Shown here in pieces: positions 8,451 to 17,174 of a stretch of DNA of 64,000 nucleotides; the first letter of the stretch is position 1, and the number at the start of each line of letters is the position of its first letter. The notes under the pieces are model-generated. The model was not told the DNA's origin, made no database searches, and saw only the letters and a list, made by a program, of their open reading frames with translations. Location of the stretch: NCBI RefSeq assembly GCF_042697365.1, contig NZ_CP137604.1, one strand, 5' to 3'. The DNA comes from Brucella pseudintermedia (lineage in GTDB: Bacteria > Pseudomonadota > Alphaproteobacteria > Rhizobiales > Rhizobiaceae). The translations under genes and the position numbers were made by a program.

Positions 8451-9641
8451 ATGAGTTTCCGCACTCTCGACGATGCCGACGTCAAGTCCAAGCGCGTACT
8501 GGTCCGCGTTGATCTCAACGTGCCGATGGCGAATGGCGAAGTGACCGACCTGACCCGTATCGAGCGCATCGTGCCGACCATCGCCGAACTTTCTCGGAAA
8601 GGCGCCAGGGTCATCCTGCTCGCCCATTTCGGTCGTCCCAAGGGCGTTGCTTCGGATGAGAACTCTTTGAAGCACGTCGTCAAGCCGCTCTCCAAGGTTC
8701 TGGGTCACGGCGTTCATTTTGCCGAGGACTGCATTGGCGACAAGGCCAAGGCCGCTGTCGATGCGCTCAAGGACGGCGACGTTCTGCTTCTGGAAAACAC
8801 CCGTTTCCACAAGGGTGAGGAAAAGAACGATCCGGAATTCGTGCAGGCGCTCGCCGCCAATGGCGATCTTTATGTCAACGACGCCTTTTCCGCCGCCCAC
8901 CGCGCCCATGCCTCGACCGAAGGTCTGGCGCATGTCCTGCCTGCTTTCGCTGGCCGCGCCATGCAGGCCGAACTCGAAGCGCTGGAAAAGGGTCTCGGAA
9001 ATCCGGCCCGCCCGGTTGTCGCCATCGTCGGCGGCGCAAAGGTCTCGACCAAGCTCGACCTCCTGTCAAACCTGATCGAGAAGGTCGATGCGCTCGTCAT
9101 CGGCGGCGGCATGGCCAACACCTTCCTTGCAGCCAAGGGATACGATGTCGGCAAGTCGCTCTGCGAACACGAACTCGCTTCGACCGCCCGCGAAATCATG
9201 GCCAAGGCCGAAACCACCAAATGCGCGATCATCCTGCCGGTCGACGCCGTTGTGGGCTGGCACTTTGCAGCCGACACGCCCAATCAGACCTATGGCGTCG
9301 ATGCAGTGCCGAGCGATGGCATGATTCTCGATGCAGGCGCGCTTTCGACCGACCTGATTGCCTCGGCTATCGATGACGCCGCCACCCTTGTCTGGAACGG
9401 CCCGCTCGGTGCTTTCGAACTGCGTCCATTCGATGCCGCCACGGTCAAGACCGCCAAGCACGTCGCAGCGCGCACCAAGGCAGGCAAGCTGGTTTCGGTC
9501 GGCGGCGGCGGCGATACGGTCGCAGCCCTCAATCATGCAGGCGTTGCCGACGACTTCACCTATATCTCGACCGCAGGCGGCGCCTTCCTTGAATGGATGG
9601 AAGGCAAACCGCTTCCCGGCGTCGATGTGCTGAAGAAATAA
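8451..9641 (+). CDS. pgk: Phosphoglycerate kinase
   Basis: From ATG 8451, which has a GGGAGAAAG ribosome site, the protein has 396 residues. It shows RVDLNVP near residue 19, HFGRP near 62, GGAKVSTK near 200 and the nucleotide-binding GGGDTVAA near the C-terminus. It makes ATP and 3-phosphoglycerate from 1,3-bisphosphoglycerate. The open frame extends 72 codons upstream, but that part overlaps the previous gene and lacks family similarity. Confidence 0.95.
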   Translation: MSFRTLDDADVKSKRVLVRVDLNVPMANGEVTDLTRIERIVPTIAELSRKGARVILLAHFGRPKGVASDENSLKHVVKPLSKVLGHGVHFAEDCIGDKAKAAVDALKDGDVLLLENTRFHKGEEKNDPEFVQALAANGDLYVNDAFSAAHRAHASTEGLAHVLPAFAGRAMQAELEALEKGLGNPARPVVAIVGGAKVSTKLDLLSNLIEKVDALVIGGGMANTFLAAKGYDVGKSLCEHELASTAREIMAKAETTKCAIILPVDAVVGWHFAADTPNQTYGVDAVPSDGMILDAGALSTDLIASAIDDAATLVWNGPLGAFELRPFDAATVKTAKHVAARTKAGKLVSVGGGGDTVAALNHAGVADDFTYISTAGGAFLEWMEGKPLPGVDVLKK

Positions 9642-9663
9642 TGCAATAAATCATATCCACATG

Positions 9664-9690
9664 AGCCCGGTTGATGCCGGGCTTATTTTT
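9664..9690 (+). terminator. Terminator after pgk
   Basis: AGCCCGG and CCGGGCT pair around TTGATG and are followed by TATTTTTT. The T-run overlaps the stop codon (9683-9685) of the convergent sugar dehydrogenase gene. Confidence 0.85.
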
Positions 9691-10831
9691 TGGGCGTCAG
9701 TTTCAACAGCCGCCCCGGATTATCATCCTCAATCAGCCAGATGGCGCCATCCGGCCCGACAGCCACGTCGCGGATACGGTTTTCCATTTCAAACCGCTCG
9801 GCTTCATCCGCCTTGCCGTCCTTGTCGATCACGACCCGCACCAACGACATGACCGAAAGCCCTCCGATGAGTGCCGAACCGCGCCATTCGGGGAACATAT
9901 CTCCGTCATAAAAGGCAAGTCCGGCCGGGGCGATAACCGGCGTCCAGTAGACCAATGGCGGCTCGAATTCGGGGCGCGTGCTGTGGCGCGGGATCGGCCT
10001 GCCGCTGTAATTGTCTCCGTTGGAGACCAGCGGCCAGCCGTAATTGAGACCCGGCTTGATGAGATTGAACTCGTCACCGCCCCGCGGCCCCATCTCATGT
10101 TCCCAGAGTTTTCCATCGGGACCGAAGGCGAGCCCGTAGGGATTGCGATGGCCAGTCGACCATGTCAGCGCCCGCACACCGTCCGCATCGGCATGCGGAT
10201 TATCCTTCGGAACGGAACCATCGAGATTCATGCGGAGAATTTTGCCCATCGGCGCTGCATCGTCCTGTGCCGTTGCCGGCAACATGCGATCGCCGACGGA
10301 GAAGAACAGATGTTTGCCGTCCGGCGCGAAGGCGATGATGCCGCCCGGCTGTCCGCCGCGCGCCGCCGCATCCTGCTTCCAGATGGTGGTCCTGTCCTTC
10401 AGCGCTGCCTTGCCGTCACTTTCATCCAGAACAGCGCGTACCAACACCACACTGCTGCCACCCTCCGCCGGTTCATTATAGGAAAAATAGACCGCCCTGC
10501 TCTTCTCGAAGTCAGGCGCGGGCGCAATGTCGAGCAGTCCGTTCTGGCCGCCAAAGGCCACTTCCGGCACACCATCGACGGCGGTCTTGTCACCCGTTTG
10601 CGTGACGATGAAAACCTTGCCGCCTTTCTCCGTCAGCAAAAGCCTGCCATCGGGCAGGAAGGCGATTGCCCAAGGCGTGTCGAATTCGGCAACGGGAGTT
10701 GCAGCAAACGGGGCATTTGATGCAGCTTGCCTTCCGCCAGCGTTGATGCTCTCCGCCGAAGCATTCAGCACCGGCAGCACAACCATCGATGCAGCCACCG
10801 CAAAAGGCAGGCTAAATAGGACGCGTCGCAT
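9683..10831 (-). CDS. PQQ-type soluble aldose sugar dehydrogenase-like secreted protein
   Basis: The 382-residue protein has an N-terminal signal peptide (MRRVLFSLPFAVAASMVVL, cleaved near residue 26). A six-bladed propeller of the GSDH family follows, with typical segments FDTPWAIAFLPDGRLLLTEK, HRNPYGLAFGP and EHEMGPRGGDEFN. The E. coli relative YliI oxidises aldoses with PQQ in the periplasm. It faces pgk head to tail and shares the terminator with it. PQQ dependence and substrate are inferred from the family. Confidence 0.85.
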   Translation of the reverse strand: MRRVLFSLPFAVAASMVVLPVLNASAESINAGGRQAASNAPFAATPVAEFDTPWAIAFLPDGRLLLTEKGGKVFIVTQTGDKTAVDGVPEVAFGGQNGLLDIAPAPDFEKSRAVYFSYNEPAEGGSSVVLVRAVLDESDGKAALKDRTTIWKQDAAARGGQPGGIIAFAPDGKHLFFSVGDRMLPATAQDDAAPMGKILRMNLDGSVPKDNPHADADGVRALTWSTGHRNPYGLAFGPDGKLWEHEMGPRGGDEFNLIKPGLNYGWPLVSNGDNYSGRPIPRHSTRPEFEPPLVYWTPVIAPAGLAFYDGDMFPEWRGSALIGGLSVMSLVRVVIDKDGKADEAERFEMENRIRDVAVGPDGAIWLIEDDNPGRLLKLTPKK

Positions 10832-10965
10832 ATTTCCTCCTCAAATCTCATCGACCGGAAACAGGCGGGGTTTCCTCACTGGTTTCTTACATGGGGTCCA
10901 GGCCCCGGATATAAAACCAGTTTCGGCAAAAAACTGCGACAGGAAGTATGAAATACCTAAACCGT

Positions 10966-10981
10966 TTGAAAAATATTTCAA
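10966..10981. promoter_or_regulatory. Candidate operator upstream of the aldolase gene
   Basis: A perfect dyad TTGAAA-AATA-TTTCAA lies 75 bases before the aldolase start, and a further half-site TTTCAA follows within 10 bases. It may bind a repressor controlling the aldolase. No protein is assigned. Confidence 0.35.
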
Positions 10982-11055
10982 TCGTTTCAAAGACTTGCGT
11001 TCGCCATAGTTTTAACCAACACTCCCTCATCGCCTTGACAGAAGGAGGGATGCAT

Positions 11056-12081
11056 ATGACTGATCGTCTTGAAGATATTGCGATTGCACTGGTCACGGCA
11101 GGAAAAGGCATTCTCGCTGCCGACGAAAGTTCGGGCACCATCAAGAAGCGGTTTGACGCGATCCGTCTCGAGTCCACCGAAGACTCGCGCCGCGACTATC
11201 GCGAAATGCTGTTCCGCGCCGACGATGCGATGAAGAATTATATTTCAGGCGTCATTCTCTATGATGAAACGATAAGGCAGAAAGCCAAGGATGGCACACC
11301 GCTTGTTGAAATCATCCGCAACGCTGGCGCGATTCCGGGCATCAAGGTCGATGCGGGCGCGAAGCCGCTAGCGGGTTTCGAGGGCGAAACCATCACCGAG
11401 GGACTGGATGGCCTGCGCGAACGGCTTGCGGAATATTATGGCCTGGGTGCGCGTTTCGCCAAATGGCGCGCTGTGATTTCCATTTCCGATGGCCTGCCGA
11501 CATGGGGGGCGGTGAAACAGAATGCGCAGGCGCTCGCCCGCTATGCAGCGCTTTGTCAGGAGGCGAACATCGTCCCCATCGTCGAGCCGGAAGTGCTGAT
11601 GGATGGCAAACCGGGCGATCACACCATCGACCGCTGCTATGACGTAACGGAGTGGGTCCTCAAGACGGTATTCAGCGAACTCTATGATGCCCGCGTCAGG
11701 CTGGAAGGCATAATCCTGAAGCCGAACATGGTAGTTGACGGCAAGAACGCCCGCAAGGCTTCTGTTGAGGAAGTAGCGGAAAAGACCGTCCGCGGTTTCC
11801 GCAACACGGTTCCAGCAGCGGTTCCCGGCATCGCCTTCCTCTCTGGAGGCCAGACCGGCGAAGAAGCGACGGCCCATCTTTCCGCGATGAATGCCGGCTT
11901 CGACATGCCATGGAAAATGACTTTCTCCTATGGCCGCGCATTGCAGGCGGCAGCACTGGAAGCCTGGGGCGGCAGGGACGAGAATATCGCGGCCGGGCAA
12001 CGCGCCTTTGCCCATCGCGCAAGGATGAACGGCCTTGCCGCCACCGGAGGCTGGAAAAAGGAACTGGAAAAGGCGGCCTGA
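11056..12081 (+). CDS. fda: Class I fructose-bisphosphate aldolase
   Basis: The protein (341 residues from ATG 11056) is a class I, Schiff-base aldolase. Key segments are DESSGTIKKRF near residue 21, GLPTWGAVK in the middle, ILKPNMV near 217 (the Lys expected to form the Schiff base) and FLSGGQTGEEAT. It splits fructose 1,6-bisphosphate. The GAAGGAGGG ribosome site sits 6 bases before ATG 11056 and overlaps an alternative ATG at 11050, so I chose the inner one. It completes the tkt-gap-pgk-fda set. Many bacteria use class II here. Confidence 0.92.
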   Translation: MTDRLEDIAIALVTAGKGILAADESSGTIKKRFDAIRLESTEDSRRDYREMLFRADDAMKNYISGVILYDETIRQKAKDGTPLVEIIRNAGAIPGIKVDAGAKPLAGFEGETITEGLDGLRERLAEYYGLGARFAKWRAVISISDGLPTWGAVKQNAQALARYAALCQEANIVPIVEPEVLMDGKPGDHTIDRCYDVTEWVLKTVFSELYDARVRLEGIILKPNMVVDGKNARKASVEEVAEKTVRGFRNTVPAAVPGIAFLSGGQTGEEATAHLSAMNAGFDMPWKMTFSYGRALQAAALEAWGGRDENIAAGQRAFAHRARMNGLAATGGWKKELEKAA

Positions 12082-12090
12082 GCCGCCTTT
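12069..12090. terminator. Bidirectional hairpin terminator
   Basis: AAAGGCGGC and GCCGCCTTT pair around CTGA. It contains the aldolase stop codon and abuts the stop of the convergent small gene, so it probably ends both transcripts. The T-run is only three bases. Confidence 0.55.
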
Positions 12091-12254
12091 CATCCCTTGT
12101 GCAGGTGGTAGCCGACCGCCAGCGCCATCACCAGGATGGCGATGGCGGCGATTTTCCAGAAATCACCGCGCCGCTTCAGGCCGGGCAGTCCCAGCGGTTT
12201 GATGATGTGGAGGCCCATCAGAAGAACGAGCAGCACGGGCAGGATTTTTGTCAC
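12090..12254 (-). CDS. Small hydrophobic membrane protein (54 aa)
   Basis: A GTG start at 12254, with AGAGG about 6 bases upstream, opens a 54-residue frame. It has two hydrophobic helices (about residues 3-18 and 33-48) separated by a short basic loop (LKRRGDF). The positive-inside pattern supports a real two-helix inner-membrane protein. It is convergent with the aldolase gene and shares its terminator hairpin. No function is recognised; it could also be a chance frame, but codon use and topology look genuine. Confidence 0.55.
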   Translation of the reverse strand: MTKILPVLLVLLMGLHIIKPLGLPGLKRRGDFWKIAAIAILVMALAVGYHLHKG

Positions 12255-12508
12255 AGGTCACCTCTCTGCCTCCTTGTGCCGCAGAGAGGCGTCTGCAGCA
12301 AGACGGATCGGGACAGACGATTTGCCCGCATGCTTCATTCTTCATCTTAAGTTTCATGGACGCGTTACCGTGCGAAGGCGTAAACTGCAGATGGAGGGGA
12401 TGAGCGCACGGAGGCGATGGGCTGAAAAAGGAGGCCGTCTTCCGTTTTCGTCATCAGACTAATCACGCGCCCGCCGCTGGCGCTGCGCGTGCTTCTGGGA
12501 GGAAGAGC

Positions 12509-14419
12509 ATGACTTCGAAATATGCCGAAACCTATGCCGCATGGCAGGCCGATCCTGAACGCTTCTGGGCTGAAGCGGCGCAGGCAATCGACTGGTTCAA
12601 GCCATGGGACCGGGTTTTTGCGGGTGACGAAGGCGTCTATGGCCGCTGGTTCAAGGGTGCTGAGTGCAATACGTGTTATAATGCGCTTGACCGCCATGTC
12701 GCCAAGGGGCGCGGCGAGCAGGTCGCGCTGATCTATGAAAGCCCGGTGACCGGCAAGGTCCGGAAGTTCACCTATCGCGAATTGCTGGAAGAAGTGGAAG
12801 CGCTCTCCGCCGTCATGCTTGACAACGGTGTGACAAAAGGCGACCGCGTTCTCATCTATATGCCGATGGTCCCCGAAGCAGCCGTCGCCATGCTGGCCTC
12901 GGCCCGCATCGGTGCGGTCCATTCGGTGGTTTTCGGCGGATTTGCCGCCAACGAACTTGCCACCCGCATCGACGACGCCAAGCCGGTGATGATCATCGCC
13001 GGGTCCTGCGGCATCGAGCCGACACGCGTGGTGCCCTATCAGGCCATGCTCGACAAGGCGATTTCACTTGCGCATCACAAGGTTGATCATTGCATCATCC
13101 TGCAGCGCGAACAGCACCGCCACGAACCGGTGGCAGGCCGCGACATCGACTATCGCGAGGCCGTCGATGCAGCGCGCGGTCGCCATGTTCCTTGTACGCC
13201 GGTAGAGGCGACCGATCCGCTTTACGTGCTCTACACCTCCGGCACGACCGGCGAGCCGAAAGGCGTCGTGCGCGACAATGGCGGACATATGGTGGCGCTT
13301 GCCTGGTCCATGAAACATGTTTTCGGCGTCGAACCCGGTCAGGTATGGTGGGCCGCGTCCGATGTGGGTTGGGTCGTCGGCCATTCCTACATTGTCTATG
13401 CGCCGCTGATCCATGGCGCGACCAGCATTCTGTTCGAAGGCAAGCCGGTCGGCACGCCGGACGCGGGCATCTATTGGCGCATCATCGCGGAGCACGGCGT
13501 CGAGGTGATGTTCACCGCGCCGACGGCGCTGCGCGCCATCAAGAAAGACGATGCGGACGGCAATTTCGTGCGCCGCTACGACCTTTCAAAATTCCGCGCC
13601 CTTTATCTTGCGGGCGAACGCGCCGACCCGGATACGATTCACTGGGCCGAAAACCTGCTGGGCCGTCCGGTGATTGATCACTGGTGGCAGACGGAAAGCG
13701 GCTGGCCCATGGTCGCCAATCCGCTCGGCCTCGGTCTTCTGGAAACCAGATACGGTTCTCCCGCCGTCTGTCTTCCGGGGTACGACATCCGCGTGCTTGA
13801 TGATGAAGGCCATGAACTCGAACGCGGCCAGCTTGGCAATATTCTCATCAAGCTGCCGCTGCCGCCGGGTTGCCTGCCGACGCTCTGGAATGCGGACGAG
13901 CGCTTCCGCAAGGCCTATCTGAACGAGTTTCCGGGTTACTATAAGACCGCGGATGCGGGCTATATGGATGAGGACGGTTATCTCTACATCATGAGCCGCA
14001 CAGATGACATCATCAATGTCGCCGGCCATCGCCTGTCGACGGGCGCGATGGAAGAGGTGCTTTCGAGCCACCCAGACGTTGCCGAATGCGCGGTGCTGGG
14101 CATTTCCGATCCCCTGAAGGGGCAGGTTCCCTGCGGTTTTCTGGTCCTGAAATCCAACATCGAACGCGATCCGCAGGAGGTGGAGAAGGAATGCGTCAGC
14201 ATGGTGCGTGACGTCATCGGTCCGGTTGCAGCCTTCCGGCTGGCACTGACCGTAAAACGTCTGCCGAAGACGCGCTCCGGCAAGATCCTGCGTTCTACAA
14301 TCCAGAAGATCGCCGACGGTCAAGAATGGAAGATGCCGGCCACAATTGACGACCCGGCCATTCTCAATGAGATCAGCGCTGTTTTGCGCGAACGTCACAC
14401 TGGCCTCGCTTTCGCCTGA
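12509..14419 (+). CDS. prpE: Propionyl-CoA synthetase (acyl-CoA ligase)
   Basis: The 636-residue protein belongs to the acetyl/propionyl-CoA synthetase branch of adenylate-forming enzymes. The P-loop-like motif YTSGTTGEPKGVV lies near residue 246. The segment WWQTESGWPM is near 394, and the catalytic lysine motif KTRSGKILR is near 588. The N-terminal part (ETYAAWQADPERFW, CNTCYNALDRHV) fits PrpE rather than Acs. It activates propionate or acetate with ATP and CoA. A GGGAGGAAGAGC ribosome site precedes the ATG. No methylcitrate genes are in the window. Confidence 0.88.
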   Translation: MTSKYAETYAAWQADPERFWAEAAQAIDWFKPWDRVFAGDEGVYGRWFKGAECNTCYNALDRHVAKGRGEQVALIYESPVTGKVRKFTYRELLEEVEALSAVMLDNGVTKGDRVLIYMPMVPEAAVAMLASARIGAVHSVVFGGFAANELATRIDDAKPVMIIAGSCGIEPTRVVPYQAMLDKAISLAHHKVDHCIILQREQHRHEPVAGRDIDYREAVDAARGRHVPCTPVEATDPLYVLYTSGTTGEPKGVVRDNGGHMVALAWSMKHVFGVEPGQVWWAASDVGWVVGHSYIVYAPLIHGATSILFEGKPVGTPDAGIYWRIIAEHGVEVMFTAPTALRAIKKDDADGNFVRRYDLSKFRALYLAGERADPDTIHWAENLLGRPVIDHWWQTESGWPMVANPLGLGLLETRYGSPAVCLPGYDIRVLDDEGHELERGQLGNILIKLPLPPGCLPTLWNADERFRKAYLNEFPGYYKTADAGYMDEDGYLYIMSRTDDIINVAGHRLSTGAMEEVLSSHPDVAECAVLGISDPLKGQVPCGFLVLKSNIERDPQEVEKECVSMVRDVIGPVAAFRLALTVKRLPKTRSGKILRSTIQKIADGQEWKMPATIDDPAILNEISAVLRERHTGLAFA

Positions 14420-14484
14420 TCCGTTCCCGGCTATTGACCGGCGGTTTCCGCCGGTCCACTCTCCGTGTAAACTGGAGAGCAATC

Positions 14485-15276
14485 ATGCAATTAGAAGGCA
14501 AGGTGGCCATCGTCACCGGCGCTGCCCGCGGCATCGGCTACGCCATAGCAAAGCGCTTCCTGATGGACGGCGCAAGTGTCGTGCTATCGGATATCGACAA
14601 TGCCGCAGCCATGCGCGCAGCCAGGGATCTGGAACAGTTTGGCCCGGTGCATCCTATGGCGGCGGACGTTGGCGACAAGCTCGACGTCCACAATCTCCTG
14701 ACCTTCACGCTGACCAATCTGGGTGAGATCGATATTCTCGTCAACAATGCCGGTATCGTTCATCAGGCGGATTTCCTCGATCTCAAGGAAGAAGATTTTG
14801 ACCGCGTGATGCGGGTCAATCTGAAAGGTGCGTTTCTGTGCGGACAAGCCGTGGCAAAACGCATGGTGGAGCGGGTCGAATCGGGCGGCGATCCGGGCAC
14901 GATCATCAACATGTCGTCGATCAATGCCATCTTCGGCTTGCCCGAGCAGCTCGCCTATTCCGTCTCCAAGGGCGGATTGAACCAGTTGACACGCGCCATG
15001 GCAGTAGCGCTCGCGCGGTGGGGGATTCGCGTCAATGCGATCGGCCCCGGCTCCATCGAGACAGACATGCTGTCCGCCGCAAACACGGACGCCGATGCCC
15101 GCGACACGATCCTGTCGCGAACGCCGCTCGGACGCATCGGCCAAGCTTCTGAAATTGCTTCGATAGCGTCATTTCTGGCATCAAGGGATGCAAGCTATGT
15201 GACGGGCCAGACCATCTATGCCGATGGCGGGCGCCTGCCTCTCAGCTATAAGGCGGCACCACGCTTCAAGGCGTGA
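14485..15276 (+). CDS. SDR-family oxidoreductase
   Basis: A classical short-chain dehydrogenase of 263 residues from ATG 14485. It has the cofactor motif TGAARGIG (residues 10-17), NNAG near 86 and the catalytic pair YSVSK near 153, with a Ser in SSINAIFG. A C-terminal cap follows. It is NAD(P)-dependent; the substrate cannot be deduced. It lies 65 bases after prpE on the same strand and may be co-transcribed. The longer open frame upstream (to 14434) is not needed, because the family starts at MQLEGKVAIVTG. Confidence 0.85.
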   Translation: MQLEGKVAIVTGAARGIGYAIAKRFLMDGASVVLSDIDNAAAMRAARDLEQFGPVHPMAADVGDKLDVHNLLTFTLTNLGEIDILVNNAGIVHQADFLDLKEEDFDRVMRVNLKGAFLCGQAVAKRMVERVESGGDPGTIINMSSINAIFGLPEQLAYSVSKGGLNQLTRAMAVALARWGIRVNAIGPGSIETDMLSAANTDADARDTILSRTPLGRIGQASEIASIASFLASRDASYVTGQTIYADGGRLPLSYKAAPRFKA

Positions 15277-15321
15277 CATTGCGATCCGGGTCCATTGGTA
15301 TGATAATAAAGGGCGAATTTG

Positions 15322-15345
15322 CTCCTGACAGATAGCTGTCAGGAG
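15322..15345. other. Perfect 10-bp inverted repeat
   Basis: CTCCTGACAG and CTGTCAGGAG flank ATAG, with no T-run on either strand. It lies 46 bases after the SDR stop and 43 bases before the next gene, so it could be an operator, an mRNA-stabilising stem or a weak terminator. Confidence 0.5.
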
Positions 15346-15388
15346 GGGTGTGCGATACTGCGTATCCAAGGATGAGGGAGTTTTCACC

Positions 15389-15574
15389 ATGGCACTCGCA
15401 ATCGCACCATTGATCGCAGTTTTGAAGGAATACAGGCGCAGGCAGGACGAGCGCCGCCGGTTTATTCGCACCCAGCGCGTCCTCGACGGCCTGCCGAAAG
15501 ACCTGCGCAAGGATCTGGGCTGGCCGGATCGTTATCTGGAACAGCGCAAAATCAGATATTGCAACGGAGAATAA
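15389..15574 (+). CDS. DUF1127-like small protein (61 aa)
   Basis: From ATG 15389 this encodes a short basic protein. It has a hydrophobic start (MALAIAPLIAVLKEY) and an arginine-rich region with the pattern LDGLPKDLRKDLGWPDRYLE, reminiscent of DUF1127 mini-proteins. Those proteins influence RNA turnover and phosphate or carbon metabolism in other alphaproteobacteria. The assignment is by pattern only. It ends 6 bases before the WYL regulator gene, so the two are likely co-transcribed. Confidence 0.6.
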   Translation: MALAIAPLIAVLKEYRRRQDERRRFIRTQRVLDGLPKDLRKDLGWPDRYLEQRKIRYCNGE

Positions 15575-15580
15575 AACGGA

Positions 15581-16282
15581 ATGCGCCGCGCAGACCGCCT
15601 TTTCCAGATCGTTCAGCACCTGCGCGGTGGCAGGCTTGTCACCGCGCGCCAGTTGGCCGAACGGCTGGAAGTCTCCGAACGTACCATCTACCGCGACATT
15701 TCCGATCTGCAGTCCACCGGCGTCCCCATCGATGGCGAAGCTGGCGTCGGCTATATTTTGCGGCAGGGTTTCGAACTGCCGCCGCTAATGTTCACGCGCG
15801 ACGAAATCGTTGCCCTTGTCGCAGGGGCGCGCCTCATCCGCGCCTGGGGCGGCGTCTCCATGGCGCGCGGTGCGGAAGAGGCTCTCGTCAAGATCGAAGC
15901 CGTCCTGCCCAAGGAAGAGCGCGCCCGCATCACCAGCACGCAGATTCACGCGCCAACGGCACGCATCAGCATGGACGAGCGCCGCATCATCGATGCGGTG
16001 GAACGCGCCGTCGATCAGGGCAATGTACTCAATATCCGCTATCGCGATCTGGAATCGCGTGAAAGCGAGCGCGATATTCGCCCGCTCGGCCTTTGGTTCT
16101 GGGGAAAGGTCTGGACGGTTATCGGCTGGTGCGAATTGCGCAACGCCTTCCGCACATTCCGCACCGACCGCATCGTGGAGGCGAGCGATGCAGGCCGTCT
16201 CTTCCGGGCCGAACGCGGCAAGACGCTCGCAGATTTCTACCGCCTCATGGAACTGAGCGAATATAACGCCTTCAAGGACTAA
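15581..16282 (+). CDS. YafY-type transcriptional regulator (HTH_11 plus WYL domain)
   Basis: The 233-residue protein has an N-terminal winged helix (RRADRLFQIVQHL, then ERLEVSERTIYRDISDLQ at residues 27-44). A WYL-type ligand-sensing domain follows from about residue 125, with segments LNIRYRDLE, RPLGLWFWGKVWTVIGWCE and FRTFRTDRI. Such proteins bind DNA and respond to small ligands or nucleic acids. The target is unknown; the upstream mini-protein gene and SDR are candidates by proximity. A terminator follows. Confidence 0.85.
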   Translation: MRRADRLFQIVQHLRGGRLVTARQLAERLEVSERTIYRDISDLQSTGVPIDGEAGVGYILRQGFELPPLMFTRDEIVALVAGARLIRAWGGVSMARGAEEALVKIEAVLPKEERARITSTQIHAPTARISMDERRIIDAVERAVDQGNVLNIRYRDLESRESERDIRPLGLWFWGKVWTVIGWCELRNAFRTFRTDRIVEASDAGRLFRAERGKTLADFYRLMELSEYNAFKD

Positions 16283-16301
16283 GTAGCTCCCAAGACAAAA
16301 G

Positions 16302-16332
16302 AAAAAGCCCGGCTGATAAAACCGGGCTTTTT
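16302..16332. terminator. Bidirectional terminator
   Basis: AAAAAGCCCGG pairs with CCGGGCTTTTT, giving a T-run on both strands. It separates the convergent WYL regulator and trcR genes. Confidence 0.85.
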
Positions 16333-16363
16333 GGCATTTCGGCAAAGCGATTTCTTGTCCGGA

Positions 16364-17053
16364 CTATTCTTCGTCCTCGTCGTCGGTGTTCGCGCCCTTG
16401 AGCGAAGAAAGCTTGGCGAAAACCTTGTCCGCATCGAGCTCGTCTTCCGCTGGCTGCTCGTCACGATAGTCGAAATTCTCGGTCGCCGAAGCTGGCAGCA
16501 GGGTGCTGTCTGCTTCCGGCGTGGCCGGGCGGTTGCGCGATGCACGTTCGACTTCGATGTCGAGATCGATCTGCGAACAAAGGCCGAGCGTCACCGGGTC
16601 CATCGCGGTCAGGTTGGCCGAGTTCCAGTGGGTGCGGTTGCGAATCTGCTCGATGGTCGACTTGGTGGTGCCGATGAGGCGCGAAATCTGCGCATCCTTC
16701 AGTTCAGGATGATTACGCACCAGCCAGAGAATCGCATTCGGACGGTCCTGACGCTTGGAAAGCGGTGTGTAACGCGGACCCTTGCGCTTGGCTTCGGGTA
16801 CACGAACCTTCGGTTCGGCAAGCTTCAGGCGATAATATGGGTCCTTTTCGCCCTTCGCAATTTCTTCACGCGAAATCTGGCCAGTGATGACCGGATCCAG
16901 ACCCTTGATGCCCTGCGAAGCTTCACCGTCGGCAATAGCCTTCACTTCCAGCGGATGCAGCTTGCAGAAAGCAGCAATCTGGTCAAACGACAGCGCCGTA
17001 TTATCAACAAGCCAAACGGCCGTTGCCTTCGGCATGAGAAGCTGGGTGGCCAT
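16364..17053 (-). CDS. trcR: Cell-cycle transcriptional regulator TrcR (DUF1013)
   Basis: The 229-residue protein begins with the family signature MATQLLMPKATAVWLVDN. It continues through the conserved helix-turn-helix-like region (LSFDQIAAFCKLHPLEVKAI, then NAILWLVRNHPELKDAQISR and IGTTKSTIEQIRNRTHWN). The C-terminal 60 residues are acidic and poorly conserved, ending DDEDEE. TrcR binds RNA polymerase-related targets and affects cell-cycle gene expression in Caulobacter and Rhodobacter relatives. It is a single gene with its own terminator. Confidence 0.88.
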   Translation of the reverse strand: MATQLLMPKATAVWLVDNTALSFDQIAAFCKLHPLEVKAIADGEASQGIKGLDPVITGQISREEIAKGEKDPYYRLKLAEPKVRVPEAKRKGPRYTPLSKRQDRPNAILWLVRNHPELKDAQISRLIGTTKSTIEQIRNRTHWNSANLTAMDPVTLGLCSQIDLDIEVERASRNRPATPEADSTLLPASATENFDYRDEQPAEDELDADKVFAKLSSLKGANTDDEDEE

Positions 17054-17174
17054 TAGATATAATCCTTCTGTTCGTCCGCTCCGGTGGCGCGGGACGTGGG
17101 CAAAACCACAATTTCCGGGAAATCACGGTCTATATATCGTTTTTTTGTCGCCAGAGCAAGAATGGCTCTCAGGC

